Source of the DNA: CAYZQH01 sp050300015
GTDB taxonomy: Bacteria; Pseudomonadota; Gammaproteobacteria; Pseudomonadales; Cellvibrionaceae
Direction: 5' to 3'
DNA: 64,000 bases
Assembly: GCA_050300015.1 (NCBI GenBank)
Contig: JBNKWZ010000028.1
Span: 118,337-182,336, forward strand
The notes beneath the pieces were generated by a model. The model did no database searches, was not told the origin of the DNA, and worked only from the letters and a program-made list of their open reading frames with translations. Positions 53,090 to 62,513 of the stretch are shown one piece after another (the stretch's first letter is position 1; every line of letters begins with the position of its first letter). The translations under genes and the position numbers were made by a program.

Positions 53090-54877
53090 ATGAAGTCATA
53101 TTTTAACCTCAAAACTCTGGCAAGCCGTTCTGGTTGCGCCCCCGCTGCGTTGCTAACGGCCTTAATGGGCACCCTATTACTAGGCGGTTGCAGCCATACC
53201 CCTACCGTGAGCGATGAACCCAGTGCGCACTCGCCTCCTCCACTGCCTGAAGTGGTACAAGTGGATGACCAAACTTTTGACATCGACACCCTCTATGCCC
53301 TGTTAGTGGCCGAATTTGCAGGCAACCGCGAACGCTTTGACGTCATGCTGAACAACTACGCTCAGCAAGCCACTACCACCCAAGACCCTGAAATCACCGC
53401 GCGCGCCTGCCGTTTGGCCCGCTACCTACAGGACCGAGAAACAGCGCTTGCCATGGCCACCCAGTGGGTGGAACTGTCGCCGTATAACATCGAAGCGCGC
53501 TCCAGCGCCGCATTGGAATTGACCGAGGCCAACCAGCTAATGCCCGCCATGAAGCATGCGGAGTTTTTAATGGCTCAGGGCCACACCTCCGGTTTGGACG
53601 CCATTGCCGCACGTGCTCTGCAAATTAACGACCCGGCATTGACCAACGACTTACTCAACCGCTTTACAGATTTGGCGGCATCTGCACCATCGCACCCCCC
53701 CCTTTATATCGGCTTAAGCTTTCTCGAGCAGTACAACAACCAGTTAGACCAAGCTCTGGCAAGCGTCAAAAAAGCTCAAGCACTGGAGCCGGAGAGCTAC
53801 CAGGCCGCAGCGCAAGAAATTCGAATACTGCAGCAAATGAAGCGCGACCCAGAGGCTCTGACCAAGCTGGCTGCCCTGGTGGAAAAAAACCCCAACAACA
53901 CCCGGCTGCGCCTGCAATATGCTCGCAGCCTCATTCGAGAAAACATCGTATTGGCCGAGCAGGAATTCTTAACCCTGCAAAAGTCCTCAGCCAACGACCC
54001 CGACATTCTGCTGACCGTAGCCTTAATCCAATACGAACTCAAAAAGTACAGTGAAGCGAAATCCCACTTTTTACTGCTGACAGATGACGCGCAACGACAA
54101 TCCACCGCGCACGCCTATTTAGGCAGAATTGCACTGATAGAAAACAACCCCAGCGCCGCCGTGCGTCATTTAAAAGCCGTGGGCCCAGGCTCAGAATACC
54201 TTTCTGCCCAAGCAACCCTGGCCGAAACATTGGTCAACAACAACCAAGCTAAAGGCGCATATGAGCACCTTACACAACAATATGCCCGCGACGACATCAA
54301 CGCAGAGGCCAAAGAGGGCCTGGTGTTACTGCAAAGCCAGATACTCAACCGTACAGGCCAAACCGAAAAAGCCATAGCCCGTCTCAGCCAAGCCATGAAT
54401 GGCAATGGAGCACGACGCTTACTCTACGCGCGCGCCATGCTCTACACCCAAATGGGCAATGTTACCCTTGCCGAAACGGACCTCAAAAGCCTAATAGACG
54501 AAGAGCCCAACCACGCTGCGGCGCTCAATGCTCTGGGCTACACCCTTACCGACTACCCAGAGCGCCGGACAGAAGCCTACGGCTACATTCAACGCGCTTA
54601 CGCCTTAACCCCGGAAGACCCAGCCGTCATTGACAGCCTGGGCTGGGCCGAATATTTGCGCGGCAACACGCAAAAGGCCCTATCCCTATTAAAACGCGCC
54701 ATGCAAGCCATGCCCGACCACGAAATTGCAGCCCACCTCGGTGAGGTGCTGTGGGCTACGGGCGAGCAAGACGCCGCGCGCCGTATTTGGCAGCAGGGCC
54801 TGGAGCTTAAACCCGACAGCCCCACGATTCATAAGACGCTGAAGCGCCTAAAAATAGAGTTAAGCGGGCAACCCTAA
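53090..54877 (+). CDS. TPR-repeat lipoprotein upstream of lolB
   Basis: 595 residues from ATG 53090, giving a lipoprotein signal (ALLTALMGTLLLGGC). About ten tetratricopeptide-type helical pairs follow, such as NNYAQQATTTQDPEITARAC, YLGRIALIENNPSAAVRHL and ALGYTLTDYPERRTEAYGYI, then LGWAEYLRGNTQKALSLLKR. Proteins of this kind precede lolB in many Pseudomonas-type genomes and may assist lipoprotein or envelope traffic. The function is not established. It ends 22 bases before lolB. Confidence 0.88.
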   Translation: MKSYFNLKTLASRSGCAPAALLTALMGTLLLGGCSHTPTVSDEPSAHSPPPLPEVVQVDDQTFDIDTLYALLVAEFAGNRERFDVMLNNYAQQATTTQDPEITARACRLARYLQDRETALAMATQWVELSPYNIEARSSAALELTEANQLMPAMKHAEFLMAQGHTSGLDAIAARALQINDPALTNDLLNRFTDLAASAPSHPPLYIGLSFLEQYNNQLDQALASVKKAQALEPESYQAAAQEIRILQQMKRDPEALTKLAALVEKNPNNTRLRLQYARSLIRENIVLAEQEFLTLQKSSANDPDILLTVALIQYELKKYSEAKSHFLLLTDDAQRQSTAHAYLGRIALIENNPSAAVRHLKAVGPGSEYLSAQATLAETLVNNNQAKGAYEHLTQQYARDDINAEAKEGLVLLQSQILNRTGQTEKAIARLSQAMNGNGARRLLYARAMLYTQMGNVTLAETDLKSLIDEEPNHAAALNALGYTLTDYPERRTEAYGYIQRAYALTPEDPAVIDSLGWAEYLRGNTQKALSLLKRAMQAMPDHEIAAHLGEVLWATGEQDAARRIWQQGLELKPDSPTIHKTLKRLKIELSGQP

Positions 54878-54899
54878 CAGCCATACCAAGGATTTCCCC

Positions 54900-55565
54900 A
54901 TGATGCTTTGGTGGTACCCAAGCACGCTCCAAGCTTTTTCTCAAACACGAAAAAATGCCCAGCGCCTGGGGTGGGGGCTGATTTTAACCTTGCTAACCAG
55001 TGGTTGTGCGCTTACCCCTCAGAAAAGCCAAACCGAATACACCGCTGCTGAGCAAAGCCGTTTTATCCCTAGGCTTAACCACTGGAAAGCCGAAGGTAAA
55101 ATTGCACTCACCTTTGGTGAAGAGCGACAAAGCGCCTCATTTGATTGGGAGCAGTACAAAAATACTTTTGTGCTTCATATATACGGGCCCTTTGGTCAAG
55201 GCTCCACCTGGATTCGCCGCACTGACCACAGCATCAGCCTAGAAAATGCAGAGCTTGGCAACTATCGTGCCCCCACACCAGAGGCCTTAATGCAAGACCT
55301 GGTGGGCTGGCAAGTCCCCATTAGCCAGTTGCAGTATTGGATCAAAGGCATGCCCGCACCCGGTTCACCCAGCAGGGTAGAGCCCTCGGAGGAGGGTCGT
55401 ATCGGTCTGCTCGAACAATCCGGCTGGCAGGTTCGTTACGCGCGTTACACCACTGTGCTTCCGTGGCACTTACCCCAGAAGCTGATTATCGAAAAGGAGG
55501 CCATGCGCATGATTGTGGTAGTCAAGCACTGGCAACCCAAACGCGGTGGGCTGTTTGGCTTATGA
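54900..55565 (+). CDS. lolB: Outer-membrane lipoprotein receptor LolB
   Basis: 221 residues with lipobox TSGC after a membrane-like signal. HWKAEGKIALTFGEERQSAS and the IYGPFGQGSTW strand belong to the LolB half-barrel. PTPEALMQDLVGWQVPISQL and YWIKGMPAPGSP are conserved late blocks. LolB takes lipoproteins from LolA and inserts them into the outer membrane. Its stop overlaps the ispE start by four bases. Confidence 0.92.
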   Translation: MMLWWYPSTLQAFSQTRKNAQRLGWGLILTLLTSGCALTPQKSQTEYTAAEQSRFIPRLNHWKAEGKIALTFGEERQSASFDWEQYKNTFVLHIYGPFGQGSTWIRRTDHSISLENAELGNYRAPTPEALMQDLVGWQVPISQLQYWIKGMPAPGSPSRVEPSEEGRIGLLEQSGWQVRYARYTTVLPWHLPQKLIIEKEAMRMIVVVKHWQPKRGGLFGL

Positions 55566-56416
55566 CCCTCACTTTGCCCGCACCGGCCAAACTAAACCTG
55601 TTTTTACACATATTGGGAAAGCGTCCTGATGGCTACCATGACCTGCAAACCCTATTTCAGCTACTGGACTACGGTGACGAGCTGACCCTAGAGGCCACAA
55701 GCACCCCAGCCATAACCCTCACTCCCACGTTTGAACAGATCCCAACTCAAGACAATCTCGTATACAAAGCGGCCATCGCGCTTAAGCGGCATACAGGGAC
55801 GACCCAAGGGGCCCGCATCCACCTAGACAAGCGCCTACCGGCTGGCGGTGGCATTGGCGGTGGCAGCTCGGATGCCGCCTCCACATTATTGGGCCTCAAC
55901 CACCTTTGGCAAACCCGCGTAAGCTTAAATGACCTGGCCGAAATCGGCCGAAAGCTCGGCGCCGACATTCCCGTTTTTGTGCGTGGCAAAACCGCCTGGG
56001 CCGAAGGGATTGGCGAACAACTTCAGCCCGTAGAAATGCCAAGCCGCTGGTACGTGGTTTTGGCGCCAAATTGCCACGTGAATACCGCTCAGATTTTTTC
56101 TCACAAGCGTTTGACAAGGGACTCAATCGCCATTAAAGTACGCGCCTTCCTTGAGGAGGGCGGTAGAAATGATTGTCAACCACTGGTTGAATCACTCTAT
56201 CCGCAAGTGAAGGATGCGGTTGATTGGCTGAGTCGTTTTGGACCGGCGCAACTAACCGGAACAGGGGCCTGCGTTTTTGCCCCCTTTTCCGATGAGCAGT
56301 CTGCGCGATCGGTATTTGCCAAACGACCCATCGAGCTAGCGGGCTTTGTTGCCCAAGGTGTCAACGAGTCACCACTGCATCAGCGCCTCCTTGAAAGCGT
56401 TGTTACTGGGGTGTAG
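55562..56416 (+). CDS. ispE: 4-diphosphocytidyl-2-C-methyl-D-erythritol kinase
   Basis: 284 residues of the GHMP kinase family, from ATG 55562 (overlapping the lolB stop). APAKLNLFLHILGKRPDGYH is the conserved start, LPAGGGIGGGSSDAASTL the ATP-binding loop, and LTGTGACVFAPF the third motif. It phosphorylates CDP-methylerythritol in the non-mevalonate isoprenoid pathway. Its last three codons and stop lie inside the 5' end of the tRNA-Gln gene, so the two cannot be separated. Confidence 0.95.
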   Translation: MTLTLPAPAKLNLFLHILGKRPDGYHDLQTLFQLLDYGDELTLEATSTPAITLTPTFEQIPTQDNLVYKAAIALKRHTGTTQGARIHLDKRLPAGGGIGGGSSDAASTLLGLNHLWQTRVSLNDLAEIGRKLGADIPVFVRGKTAWAEGIGEQLQPVEMPSRWYVVLAPNCHVNTAQIFSHKRLTRDSIAIKVRAFLEEGGRNDCQPLVESLYPQVKDAVDWLSRFGPAQLTGTGACVFAPFSDEQSARSVFAKRPIELAGFVAQGVNESPLHQRLLESVVTGV

Positions 56417-56481
56417 CCAAGCGGTAAGGCAGCGGGTTTTGATCCCGTCATGCGAAGGTTCGAATCCTTCCACCCCAGCCA
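56407..56481 (+). tRNA. tRNA-Gln (UUG)
   Basis: 75 bases including CCA. The acceptor stem is TGGGGTG with CACCCCA, the discriminator is G, and CCA is encoded at 56479-56481. The anticodon arm GCGGG-TTTTGAT-CCCGT gives anticodon TTG, reading CAA (and CAG by wobble). The T arm is GAAGG-TTCGAAT-CCTTC. Its first 10 bases overlap the end of ispE. tRNA-Gln at this place between ispE and prs is a conserved arrangement in Pseudomonas-type genomes. Confidence 0.95.
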
Positions 56482-56546
56482 TTCGTTGCCCTCTCGTATA
56501 GCCACACCCCTCTTAGAACAGTCCAATCTTGCTAGAGGTAGACGCT

Positions 56547-57491
56547 GTGGCCGATTTAATGGTCTTTACCGGAAACGCCCATCCGGAACTCGCTCGCAGA
56601 ACGGTTGCACACCTAGGTATTCCCCTAGGAGACGCCAGCGTAGGGCAGTTCTCTGATGGAGAGATCTGCATTGAAATCAACGAGAATGTTCGCGGTCGCG
56701 ACGTGTTTGTGATTCAACCCACCTGCGCGCCCACCAACGACAACATTATGGAAATGCTGCTCATCGTTGATGCCTTGCATCGCGCCTCTGCGGGTCGCAT
56801 TACGGCCGTGGTCCCCTATTTCGGTTACGCTCGACAAGATCGACGCGTGCGCTCGGCAAGGGTACCCATTAGCGCCAAGGTAGTGGCCGACATGATGGCA
56901 AGCGTAGGCGTAGACCGCATGCTCACGGTGGATTTGCACTCTGAGCAAATCCAAGGCTTTTTTGATATCGCCGTGGACAACGTGTACGGGTCCTCAGTAC
57001 TGCTGGCCGATATTGAGCAAAACAACTTTGAAGACTTGATTGTCGTATCCCCCGATATTGGTGGTGTGGTGCGCGCGCGCGCGGTGGCCAAACAATTGGG
57101 TACAGACTTGGCGATTATTGATAAACGCCGCCCCTCTGCAAACGTGGCAGAAGTGATGAATTTGATTGGGGATGTGGAAGGTCGCACCTGTCTACTGGTA
57201 GACGATATGGTGGATACTGCAGGCACACTGTGCAAAGCGGCAGACGCCTTAAAGGGCTACGGCGCCAAGCGCGTGGCCGCCTACATAACCCACCCCATAT
57301 TGTCGGGCCCCGCCATTGAGCGAATTTCGGCCTCTCAATTGGATGAACTGGTGGTGACAGATTCCGTCCCCCTAAGCGACGAGGCCGCCAACTGCCCACG
57401 TGTGCGACAGCTTACTCTGTCGACGATGTTAGCAGAGGCCATGCGCCGTATTAGTAACGAAGAATCTTTAAGTGCCATGTTCCGCGAATAG
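56547..57491 (+). CDS. prs: Ribose-phosphate pyrophosphokinase
   Basis: 314 residues from GTG 56547, which has AGAGG six bases upstream; the E. coli enzyme is 315. ADLMVFTGNAHPELARR begins the family, with ATP/PRPP loops VDLHSEQIQGFF, VVSPDIGGVVRA and the PRPP-binding LLVDDMVDTAGTL. It makes PRPP for nucleotide and histidine/tryptophan synthesis. It lies 65 bases after tRNA-Gln and is followed by rplY, a standard order. Confidence 0.95.
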   Translation: MADLMVFTGNAHPELARRTVAHLGIPLGDASVGQFSDGEICIEINENVRGRDVFVIQPTCAPTNDNIMEMLLIVDALHRASAGRITAVVPYFGYARQDRRVRSARVPISAKVVADMMASVGVDRMLTVDLHSEQIQGFFDIAVDNVYGSSVLLADIEQNNFEDLIVVSPDIGGVVRARAVAKQLGTDLAIIDKRRPSANVAEVMNLIGDVEGRTCLLVDDMVDTAGTLCKAADALKGYGAKRVAAYITHPILSGPAIERISASQLDELVVTDSVPLSDEAANCPRVRQLTLSTMLAEAMRRISNEESLSAMFRE

Positions 57492-57589
57492 CGAACACGG
57501 TATTTTCAGACGGCCGCAAAAGGCCATGATGCTGGTGTTTTCTGGTCGCGGAAACACGCAGTTTTTTTAAATGTAAAAAGGTAAAAACC

Positions 57590-58219
57590 ATGAAAGAAGA
57601 TTTTGTGCTACAGGCAACAGCACGTGACGTTAAGGGGAAAGGTGCGAGCCGCCGCCTGCGACGTGAAGCGGGCATGCTGCCAGCCATTATATATGGCGAT
57701 GACAAAGCTCCAGTGATGATTACACTCGAACACAAAGAGTTGCTCAAGCATCTGGAACACGAGTCCTTTTACTCACACGTTATTACCATCAACTTAGAAA
57801 ATGGTGCTGAAAGTGTGATTCTGAAAGACTTGCAACGTCACCCGGCAAGCCCCAAAGTGTTGCACGCTGACTTTTTGCGCGTCTCTAACACCAAGAAAAT
57901 TTCTGTCAACGTTCCCTTGCACTTCATTAATGAAGAGTCCAGCAAAGGCGTTAAAACAGGCGGCGGCATTGCCTCTCACAGCATGACTGAATTAGAAGTG
58001 TCTTGCTTAGCCAAAGACCTGCCGGAGTTCATCGAAGTGGACGTTAAAGACGTTGACGTGGGTGAAATCGTGCATATCTCTGATGTGAAATTGCCAGCCG
58101 GTGTTGAATCAGTAGCCTTGAGCCACGGGGAAGATCACGACCTACCGATTTTCACCATCAACAAGCCAAAAGGCAGTGCTAACGAAGAAGCTGACTCTGA
58201 AGAAACGCCAGCAGAATAG
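57590..58219 (+). CDS. rplY: 50S ribosomal protein L25 (Ctc/TL5 form)
   Basis: 209 residues, the long form with the extra C-terminal TL5/Ctc domain. The N-terminus (KGKGASRRLRREAGMLPAII) is the 5S-rRNA-binding L25 fold; the C-terminus ends in a short acidic tail (EEADSEETPAE). It binds 5S rRNA in the large subunit. It lies between prs and pth and ends at a good terminator. Confidence 0.95.
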   Translation: MKEDFVLQATARDVKGKGASRRLRREAGMLPAIIYGDDKAPVMITLEHKELLKHLEHESFYSHVITINLENGAESVILKDLQRHPASPKVLHADFLRVSNTKKISVNVPLHFINEESSKGVKTGGGIASHSMTELEVSCLAKDLPEFIEVDVKDVDVGEIVHISDVKLPAGVESVALSHGEDHDLPIFTINKPKGSANEEADSEETPAE

Positions 58220-58235
58220 TCAAGCAGCAAAACAC

Positions 58236-58266
58236 AGTAGCCCGGATCATTCGGGCTACTGCTTTT
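58236..58266 (+). terminator. Intrinsic terminator after rplY
   Basis: AGTAGCCCG pairs perfectly with CGGGCTACT around a 7-base loop, followed by GCTTTTA. It separates the prs-rplY transcript from pth. Confidence 0.85.
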
Positions 58267-58398
58267 AAACACTCAAAAAACTGCATTATTGGGTATTCCA
58301 GCGCTGCAATTTGCTGCGACTTAGACCCTTAAGGTTTCTTACGGCAAACGATAAACGTTGGCCTCCACCTCCCAAGTGGTTTTGGACAATTCTCTGTT

Positions 58399-58980
58399 AT
58401 GGCAAATCCCGTACAGCTGATTGTTGGTTTGGGTAACCCCGACGACCAGTACCGCAACACCCGACACAACGCCGGCGAGGATTTCGTTCGCGAAGTCGCC
58501 CACGCTTTCGGCACCCCCTTGTCACCCACCCCCAAATTTTTTGGCGAAAGTGCACGCGTAAGCATCGCCGGCAACGACGTCCGCCTATTGGTACCCACCA
58601 CCTATATGAACCGCTCAGGCCAAGCTGTGGGTGCCCTCGCACAATTTTATAAAATTGCGCCCGACGCCATACTCGTGGCGCACGACGAATTAGACTTGCC
58701 ACCCGGCACTGTTCGGCTCAAGCAAGGTGGCGGGCACGGAGGTCACAATGGCTTGCGTGATATCATCTCGGCCCTCGGCAATAACCGTGATTTTGGGCGC
58801 TTGCGAATCGGCATTGGTCACCCTGGCAACGCCAAACAAGTGGTCAATTTTGTATTGCAAAAAGCGCCACAGGCGGAGTATGAGCTCACCAAAACCGCCA
58901 GTCGCAAAGCGCTCAACAACTTAAGCGATATCGTCAGCGGTCAATGGGAGCGCGCGATGAAGGAATTACATACACGGTAG
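58399..58980 (+). CDS. pth: Peptidyl-tRNA hydrolase
   Basis: 193 residues. LIVGLGNPDDQYRNTRHNAG contains the catalytic His and Asn, followed by VPTTYMNRSGQAV, LVAHDELDLPPG and GGHGGHNGLRDI. It releases peptides from peptidyl-tRNA that dropped off the ribosome. Between rplY and ychF, as in other gammaproteobacteria. Confidence 0.95.
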   Translation: MANPVQLIVGLGNPDDQYRNTRHNAGEDFVREVAHAFGTPLSPTPKFFGESARVSIAGNDVRLLVPTTYMNRSGQAVGALAQFYKIAPDAILVAHDELDLPPGTVRLKQGGGHGGHNGLRDIISALGNNRDFGRLRIGIGHPGNAKQVVNFVLQKAPQAEYELTKTASRKALNNLSDIVSGQWERAMKELHTR

Positions 58981-59222
58981 TGCTTATCCATACTCGACAT
59001 CTGTGCCCATTTTGGCGGCGAGGCAATGGCGTCTAGAGACCAAATATAAGCATCGAGACAAAGACAGCGAAACAAAAGTAGCAAGACCAAGGTGGCAAGA
59101 CTTGGACACCGAGATTAAACGCACCGCGCAATAGCCGGCGCAATGGTATGCTCCAAGGTGCAAAGCCCGGGGCTACGGGCTATTTGAGGCAGCGCCAAAC
59201 AATTAACAACTGAGGTTTTAAC

Positions 59223-60314
59223 ATGGGTTTTAAATGCGGCATCGTGGGACTTCCCAACGTGGGCAAGTCCACCTTATTCAACGCGCTCACACAAGCCGGG
59301 ATTGATGCAGAGAACTTCCCCTTTTGCACCATTGAGCCAAACTCCGGCATCGTGCCCGTACCCGACCCTCGCCTTGACGCCTTGTCCATTATTGTCAAAC
59401 CTCAAAAGGTTCTACCCACCACCATGGAGTTTGTGGACATTGCAGGCCTAGTGGCCGGTGCCTCCAAAGGTGAGGGCCTAGGCAATAAGTTTTTGGCCAA
59501 CATTCGTGAGACTGATGCCATCGCCCATGTGGTGCGCTGCTTTGAAGACGAAAACGTCATCCATGTGGATGGCACCATCAGCCCCAAATCGGATATCGAA
59601 ACCATTAACACAGAGCTCGCCTTGGCAGACCTAGAGTCGGTAGAGAAGGCCATTCAACGCTACGCCAAGTTGGCCAAAGGGCAAGACAAAAACGCTATGG
59701 CAATGAAGGCCCTGTTGGAAAAAATTCAGCCCCACCTAGATGAAGCCAAGCCCTTGCGCTCCTGTGGCTTAAGCGACGACGACATCGCCAAGCTACAACC
59801 ACTCAGCCTACTGACCTTAAAGCCCACCATGTATATTGCTAACGTCAATGAAGAGGGCTTTGACAACAACCCTCTGCTGGATATTGTCACAGCCATCGCG
59901 GAAGAAGAAAACGCCGTGGTGGTGCCCATCTGCAATAAATTAGAAAGTGAAATTGCCGAGCTTGAAGCCGACGAAAAAACGGAGTTTCTCGCCGAAATGG
60001 GCATGGAAGAACCTGGCCTTAACCGTGTTATTCGAGCAGGCTATGACCTTTTGGGGCTACACACCTATTTCACCGCAGGCGTTAAAGAAGTACGCGCCTG
60101 GACCATTCCCTTGCAAGCCACCGCACCGCAAGCGGCCGGCAAAATTCATACGGATTTTGAAAAAGGCTTTATTCGCGCAGAGGTGATTGGCTACGAAGAC
60201 TTCATCGCCAACAACGGCGAGAGCGGCGCAAAAGATGCGGGTAAATGGCGGCTTGAAGGCAAAGAGTACATCGTCGCCGATGGTGACGTCATCCACTTTC
60301 GCTTTAATGTATAA
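59223..60314 (+). CDS. ychF: Redox-regulated ATPase YchF (Obg family)
   Basis: 363 residues. The P-loop GLPNVGKSTLFN and switch region DIAGLVAGASKGEGLGNKF are intact; the base-specificity motif is the NVNE form (YIANVNEEG), which gives ATP preference in YchF. A TGS domain closes the protein (HTDFEKGFIRAEVIGYEDF). It acts with the ribosome in translation and stress. It lies 242 bases after pth. Confidence 0.95.
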   Translation: MGFKCGIVGLPNVGKSTLFNALTQAGIDAENFPFCTIEPNSGIVPVPDPRLDALSIIVKPQKVLPTTMEFVDIAGLVAGASKGEGLGNKFLANIRETDAIAHVVRCFEDENVIHVDGTISPKSDIETINTELALADLESVEKAIQRYAKLAKGQDKNAMAMKALLEKIQPHLDEAKPLRSCGLSDDDIAKLQPLSLLTLKPTMYIANVNEEGFDNNPLLDIVTAIAEEENAVVVPICNKLESEIAELEADEKTEFLAEMGMEEPGLNRVIRAGYDLLGLHTYFTAGVKEVRAWTIPLQATAPQAAGKIHTDFEKGFIRAEVIGYEDFIANNGESGAKDAGKWRLEGKEYIVADGDVIHFRFNV

Positions 60315-60322
60315 ATCCTAGG

Positions 60323-60366
60323 GAACCTCTGATTCGGTCCAAACAGCTTTTGGCCTACAGAGGTTC
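60323..60366. terminator. Inverted repeat after ychF
   Basis: GAACCTCTG pairs perfectly with CAGAGGTTC across a 26-base middle that itself has weak GGTCC/GGCC pairing. A typical T-run is missing. It is possibly the ychF terminator or an mRNA-end structure. Confidence 0.5.
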
Positions 60367-60454
60367 AAGCATTGAACTTTAAATCACTAGGCCCGTCATA
60401 GCACCAAAGCACACCTTCGAAGAAGGTTCTCAAACAATACATTAGAGGCAAACA

Positions 60455-61315
60455 GTGCACAAACGCCACTTAAAACTAGGATGGGTTATCGGTTGCGCAC
60501 TGTTGCTCGCCGCCTGCACCAGTCTCACACAACTGGCCTACAACCAACTCGATTGGTGGATGATTCGCAAGGTGAATCGCTTTGTGGACCTTAACCCAGA
60601 GCAAAAAAAAGCCACCAAAGCCGCCATTGCCGAATTCCACAACTGGCACCGCACCACGCAACTGCCGCGCTATGCAAGCTTTTTAGAAGACTTTAACGAC
60701 CAAGTACGCACCCGCAAGCTCACCGGTGAAGACATTCACGCCCGCATCGATCAGGCACAAGAATTCTTAGATGCCGCCAGCGAACACCTCATCCCCGCTG
60801 CGATTGACATCATGCCAAGCTTAAGTGACGAGCAAGTGCAATCCATATTAAAGAACATCGCCGAAGAACGCGAAGAGTATATAGACGAATACGTTGACGT
60901 CAGTGACGCCAAACGCCAAGACAAACACTACGACAATCTACTTGGCTACACCAAACCATGGCTCGGCCGCCTCACCAAAGAACAAAAAACCTGGGTACGC
61001 GACTGGAGCAAAACGCTAGAGCCCTTTGAGGCCTTAAACGCCGAACAACAAGTTTTATGGCAACAAGACATCGCCAAGCTTTTGTCCCAACGCGAAAAAT
61101 CTGAGCAGCTAGAAGCCAACCTAAAAGACCTAATGTTTTATCGCACCGACGACTGGGACCCAACCCTCGAAGCCATTCTAGACCGCAACCAAACCCTCAC
61201 CTACGAGCTCCTCGCCCGTCTCATCAACGAAGCCACCCCAGAACAAAAAGAGCATCTCCATACGCGCCTAGCCGATTTTAGTAAGGATTTTTTGGTGTTG
61301 GCGGGGAAGGACTAG
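60455..61315 (+). CDS. DUF6279-type lipoprotein
   Basis: 286 residues from GTG 60455. Lipobox LLAAC precedes TSLTQLAYNQLDWWMIRKVN, which is the hallmark opening of this family. The body is helical and charged (QPEQKKATKAAIAEFHNWHR-like, then QVQSILKNIAEEREEYIDEY). It is expected in the outer membrane, facing the periplasm. Function is unknown; the family is common in Pseudomonas, Marinobacter and Cellvibrionaceae. Not in an obvious operon. Confidence 0.85.
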   Translation: MHKRHLKLGWVIGCALLLAACTSLTQLAYNQLDWWMIRKVNRFVDLNPEQKKATKAAIAEFHNWHRTTQLPRYASFLEDFNDQVRTRKLTGEDIHARIDQAQEFLDAASEHLIPAAIDIMPSLSDEQVQSILKNIAEEREEYIDEYVDVSDAKRQDKHYDNLLGYTKPWLGRLTKEQKTWVRDWSKTLEPFEALNAEQQVLWQQDIAKLLSQREKSEQLEANLKDLMFYRTDDWDPTLEAILDRNQTLTYELLARLINEATPEQKEHLHTRLADFSKDFLVLAGKD

Positions 61316-61400
61316 AAGGGGAGGGATTAGTGATGCGAAGCAAAGTTATCTCATCAGCAATACTTTCAAATGCACAGTACCTCGATAGACTCCTAAGCCA

Positions 61401-62033
61401 TCAGTCCATGCACGCGCGTACAAAGCTATCATTTAGATAGGCCTCAAGCGACTTTTTAACTCGAGGGCCATCCTGCTTTAGCTTCTCTAACGGGGCGGCA
61501 TAAGCTTCTAAATACTCTGGAGCGGCGATAGGTGTTAAATCCGAGCCTTGATCACACTGAATATTACCCTCTAAATACGGGATCGCAAGCTCATCCTTCC
61601 CCATCATCTTAAAGCCATATTCACTAATCTGAATAAAAGGTGCTTGGCTCAAATCAGCAGGCTTATTTGTATAAATAACGCTACCCGCGGGCCAGCGATG
61701 AGTAATCGCGTCGGTAAGTAAGGCTTGAACATTACTGCCCGCATTTTCCAATTGGGCTTGTATCTCCTTGCCAATACCCTCATCAATAGCCACCCCAATA
61801 GCGATACCCATGGGGCCCATTGAAGACATCAACATCATGCCAGCGCCCGCCCCCTTACCCGAAAACCTTATCCGATTGGGGTCTGGAAGCTGAACCGTAA
61901 TTTCGCTGGAAGTTGACTGCGTGGTAGGAGTGCAGCTTATTAACGCCAGACCAAAGCTGATGACCAAGGCAACGACCGTAAACTGTCTAATCAGCGGGTA
62001 TCGGTTTTGTATCAAAGTGTAAAATCCTGTCAT
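61401..62033 (-). CDS. Unknown lipoprotein with glycine-rich helix
   Basis: 210 residues with lipobox ALISC after a hydrophobic signal (FTVVALVISFGLALISC). The segment GKGAGAGMMLMSSMGPMGIA and IGVAIDEGIGKEIQAQLE resembles a glycine-zipper membrane helix. No family recognised for the rest, which has two cysteines and ends FVRACMD. It stands at the start of the accessory stretch that runs to the IS remnant. Confidence 0.7.
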   Translation of the reverse strand: MTGFYTLIQNRYPLIRQFTVVALVISFGLALISCTPTTQSTSSEITVQLPDPNRIRFSGKGAGAGMMLMSSMGPMGIAIGVAIDEGIGKEIQAQLENAGSNVQALLTDAITHRWPAGSVIYTNKPADLSQAPFIQISEYGFKMMGKDELAIPYLEGNIQCDQGSDLTPIAAPEYLEAYAAPLEKLKQDGPRVKKSLEAYLNDSFVRACMD

Positions 62034-62120
62034 TGATATCGCTTCACAATAGGATGAACCTCAAACTTCATTGCTCTTAAACTGTCACTGGTTACCGGAT
62101 ACACCTTCCCAGATTAACGG

Positions 62121-62469
62121 TCAACTTGCCAATTCCACCGCATAGATATAGCAGTACACATTTGGGTTCTTCTTGTTCTCATCTACAGAAATACAAATTT
62201 CTTGATCAGTCAATTTGGCAGCCAACAAGATGGTCATCGCTCTACAACCCGACGAGGTGTCCTGAACATTAATGGCCACCTTGCCTTGACTGTCCGGACA
62301 GATACCAGCACTTGTAAATCCGTGAACAGTCACAAAATCACCACCTTCGCGTGAAGGTATCGTACCAATTCTGTCATTGCCCTGGACAGCGTAAGGGTTT
62401 GCAAGAGCAAATATTGGCAAGATACACACGAGCATCGAGCCCAACCTAAGAAAACCTAAGTATTTTCAT
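62121..62469 (-). pseudogene. Small secreted two-Cys protein, frameshifted signal peptide
   Basis: From an ATG at 62467-62469 with AAGAG upstream, the frame reads MKILRFS and stops. Removing one T from the TTTT run near 62450-62453 gives MKILRFLRLGSMLVCILPIF, then ALAN, a perfect signal peptide joined to the rest. As it stands, only a TTG at 62444 could start translation, with a shortened signal. The mature part has the two family cysteines (SGCRAMTILLAAKL and VYCYIYAVELA) and about 90 residues. It belongs to the tandem family 62.1-63.6 kb. Slippage at the T run could make it phase-variable; a sequencing error is also possible. Confidence 0.65.
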
Positions 62470-62513
62470 CTTATTCTCTTCTCAAATTTTCATTGTTATG
62501 CTTTAAGCACCAC

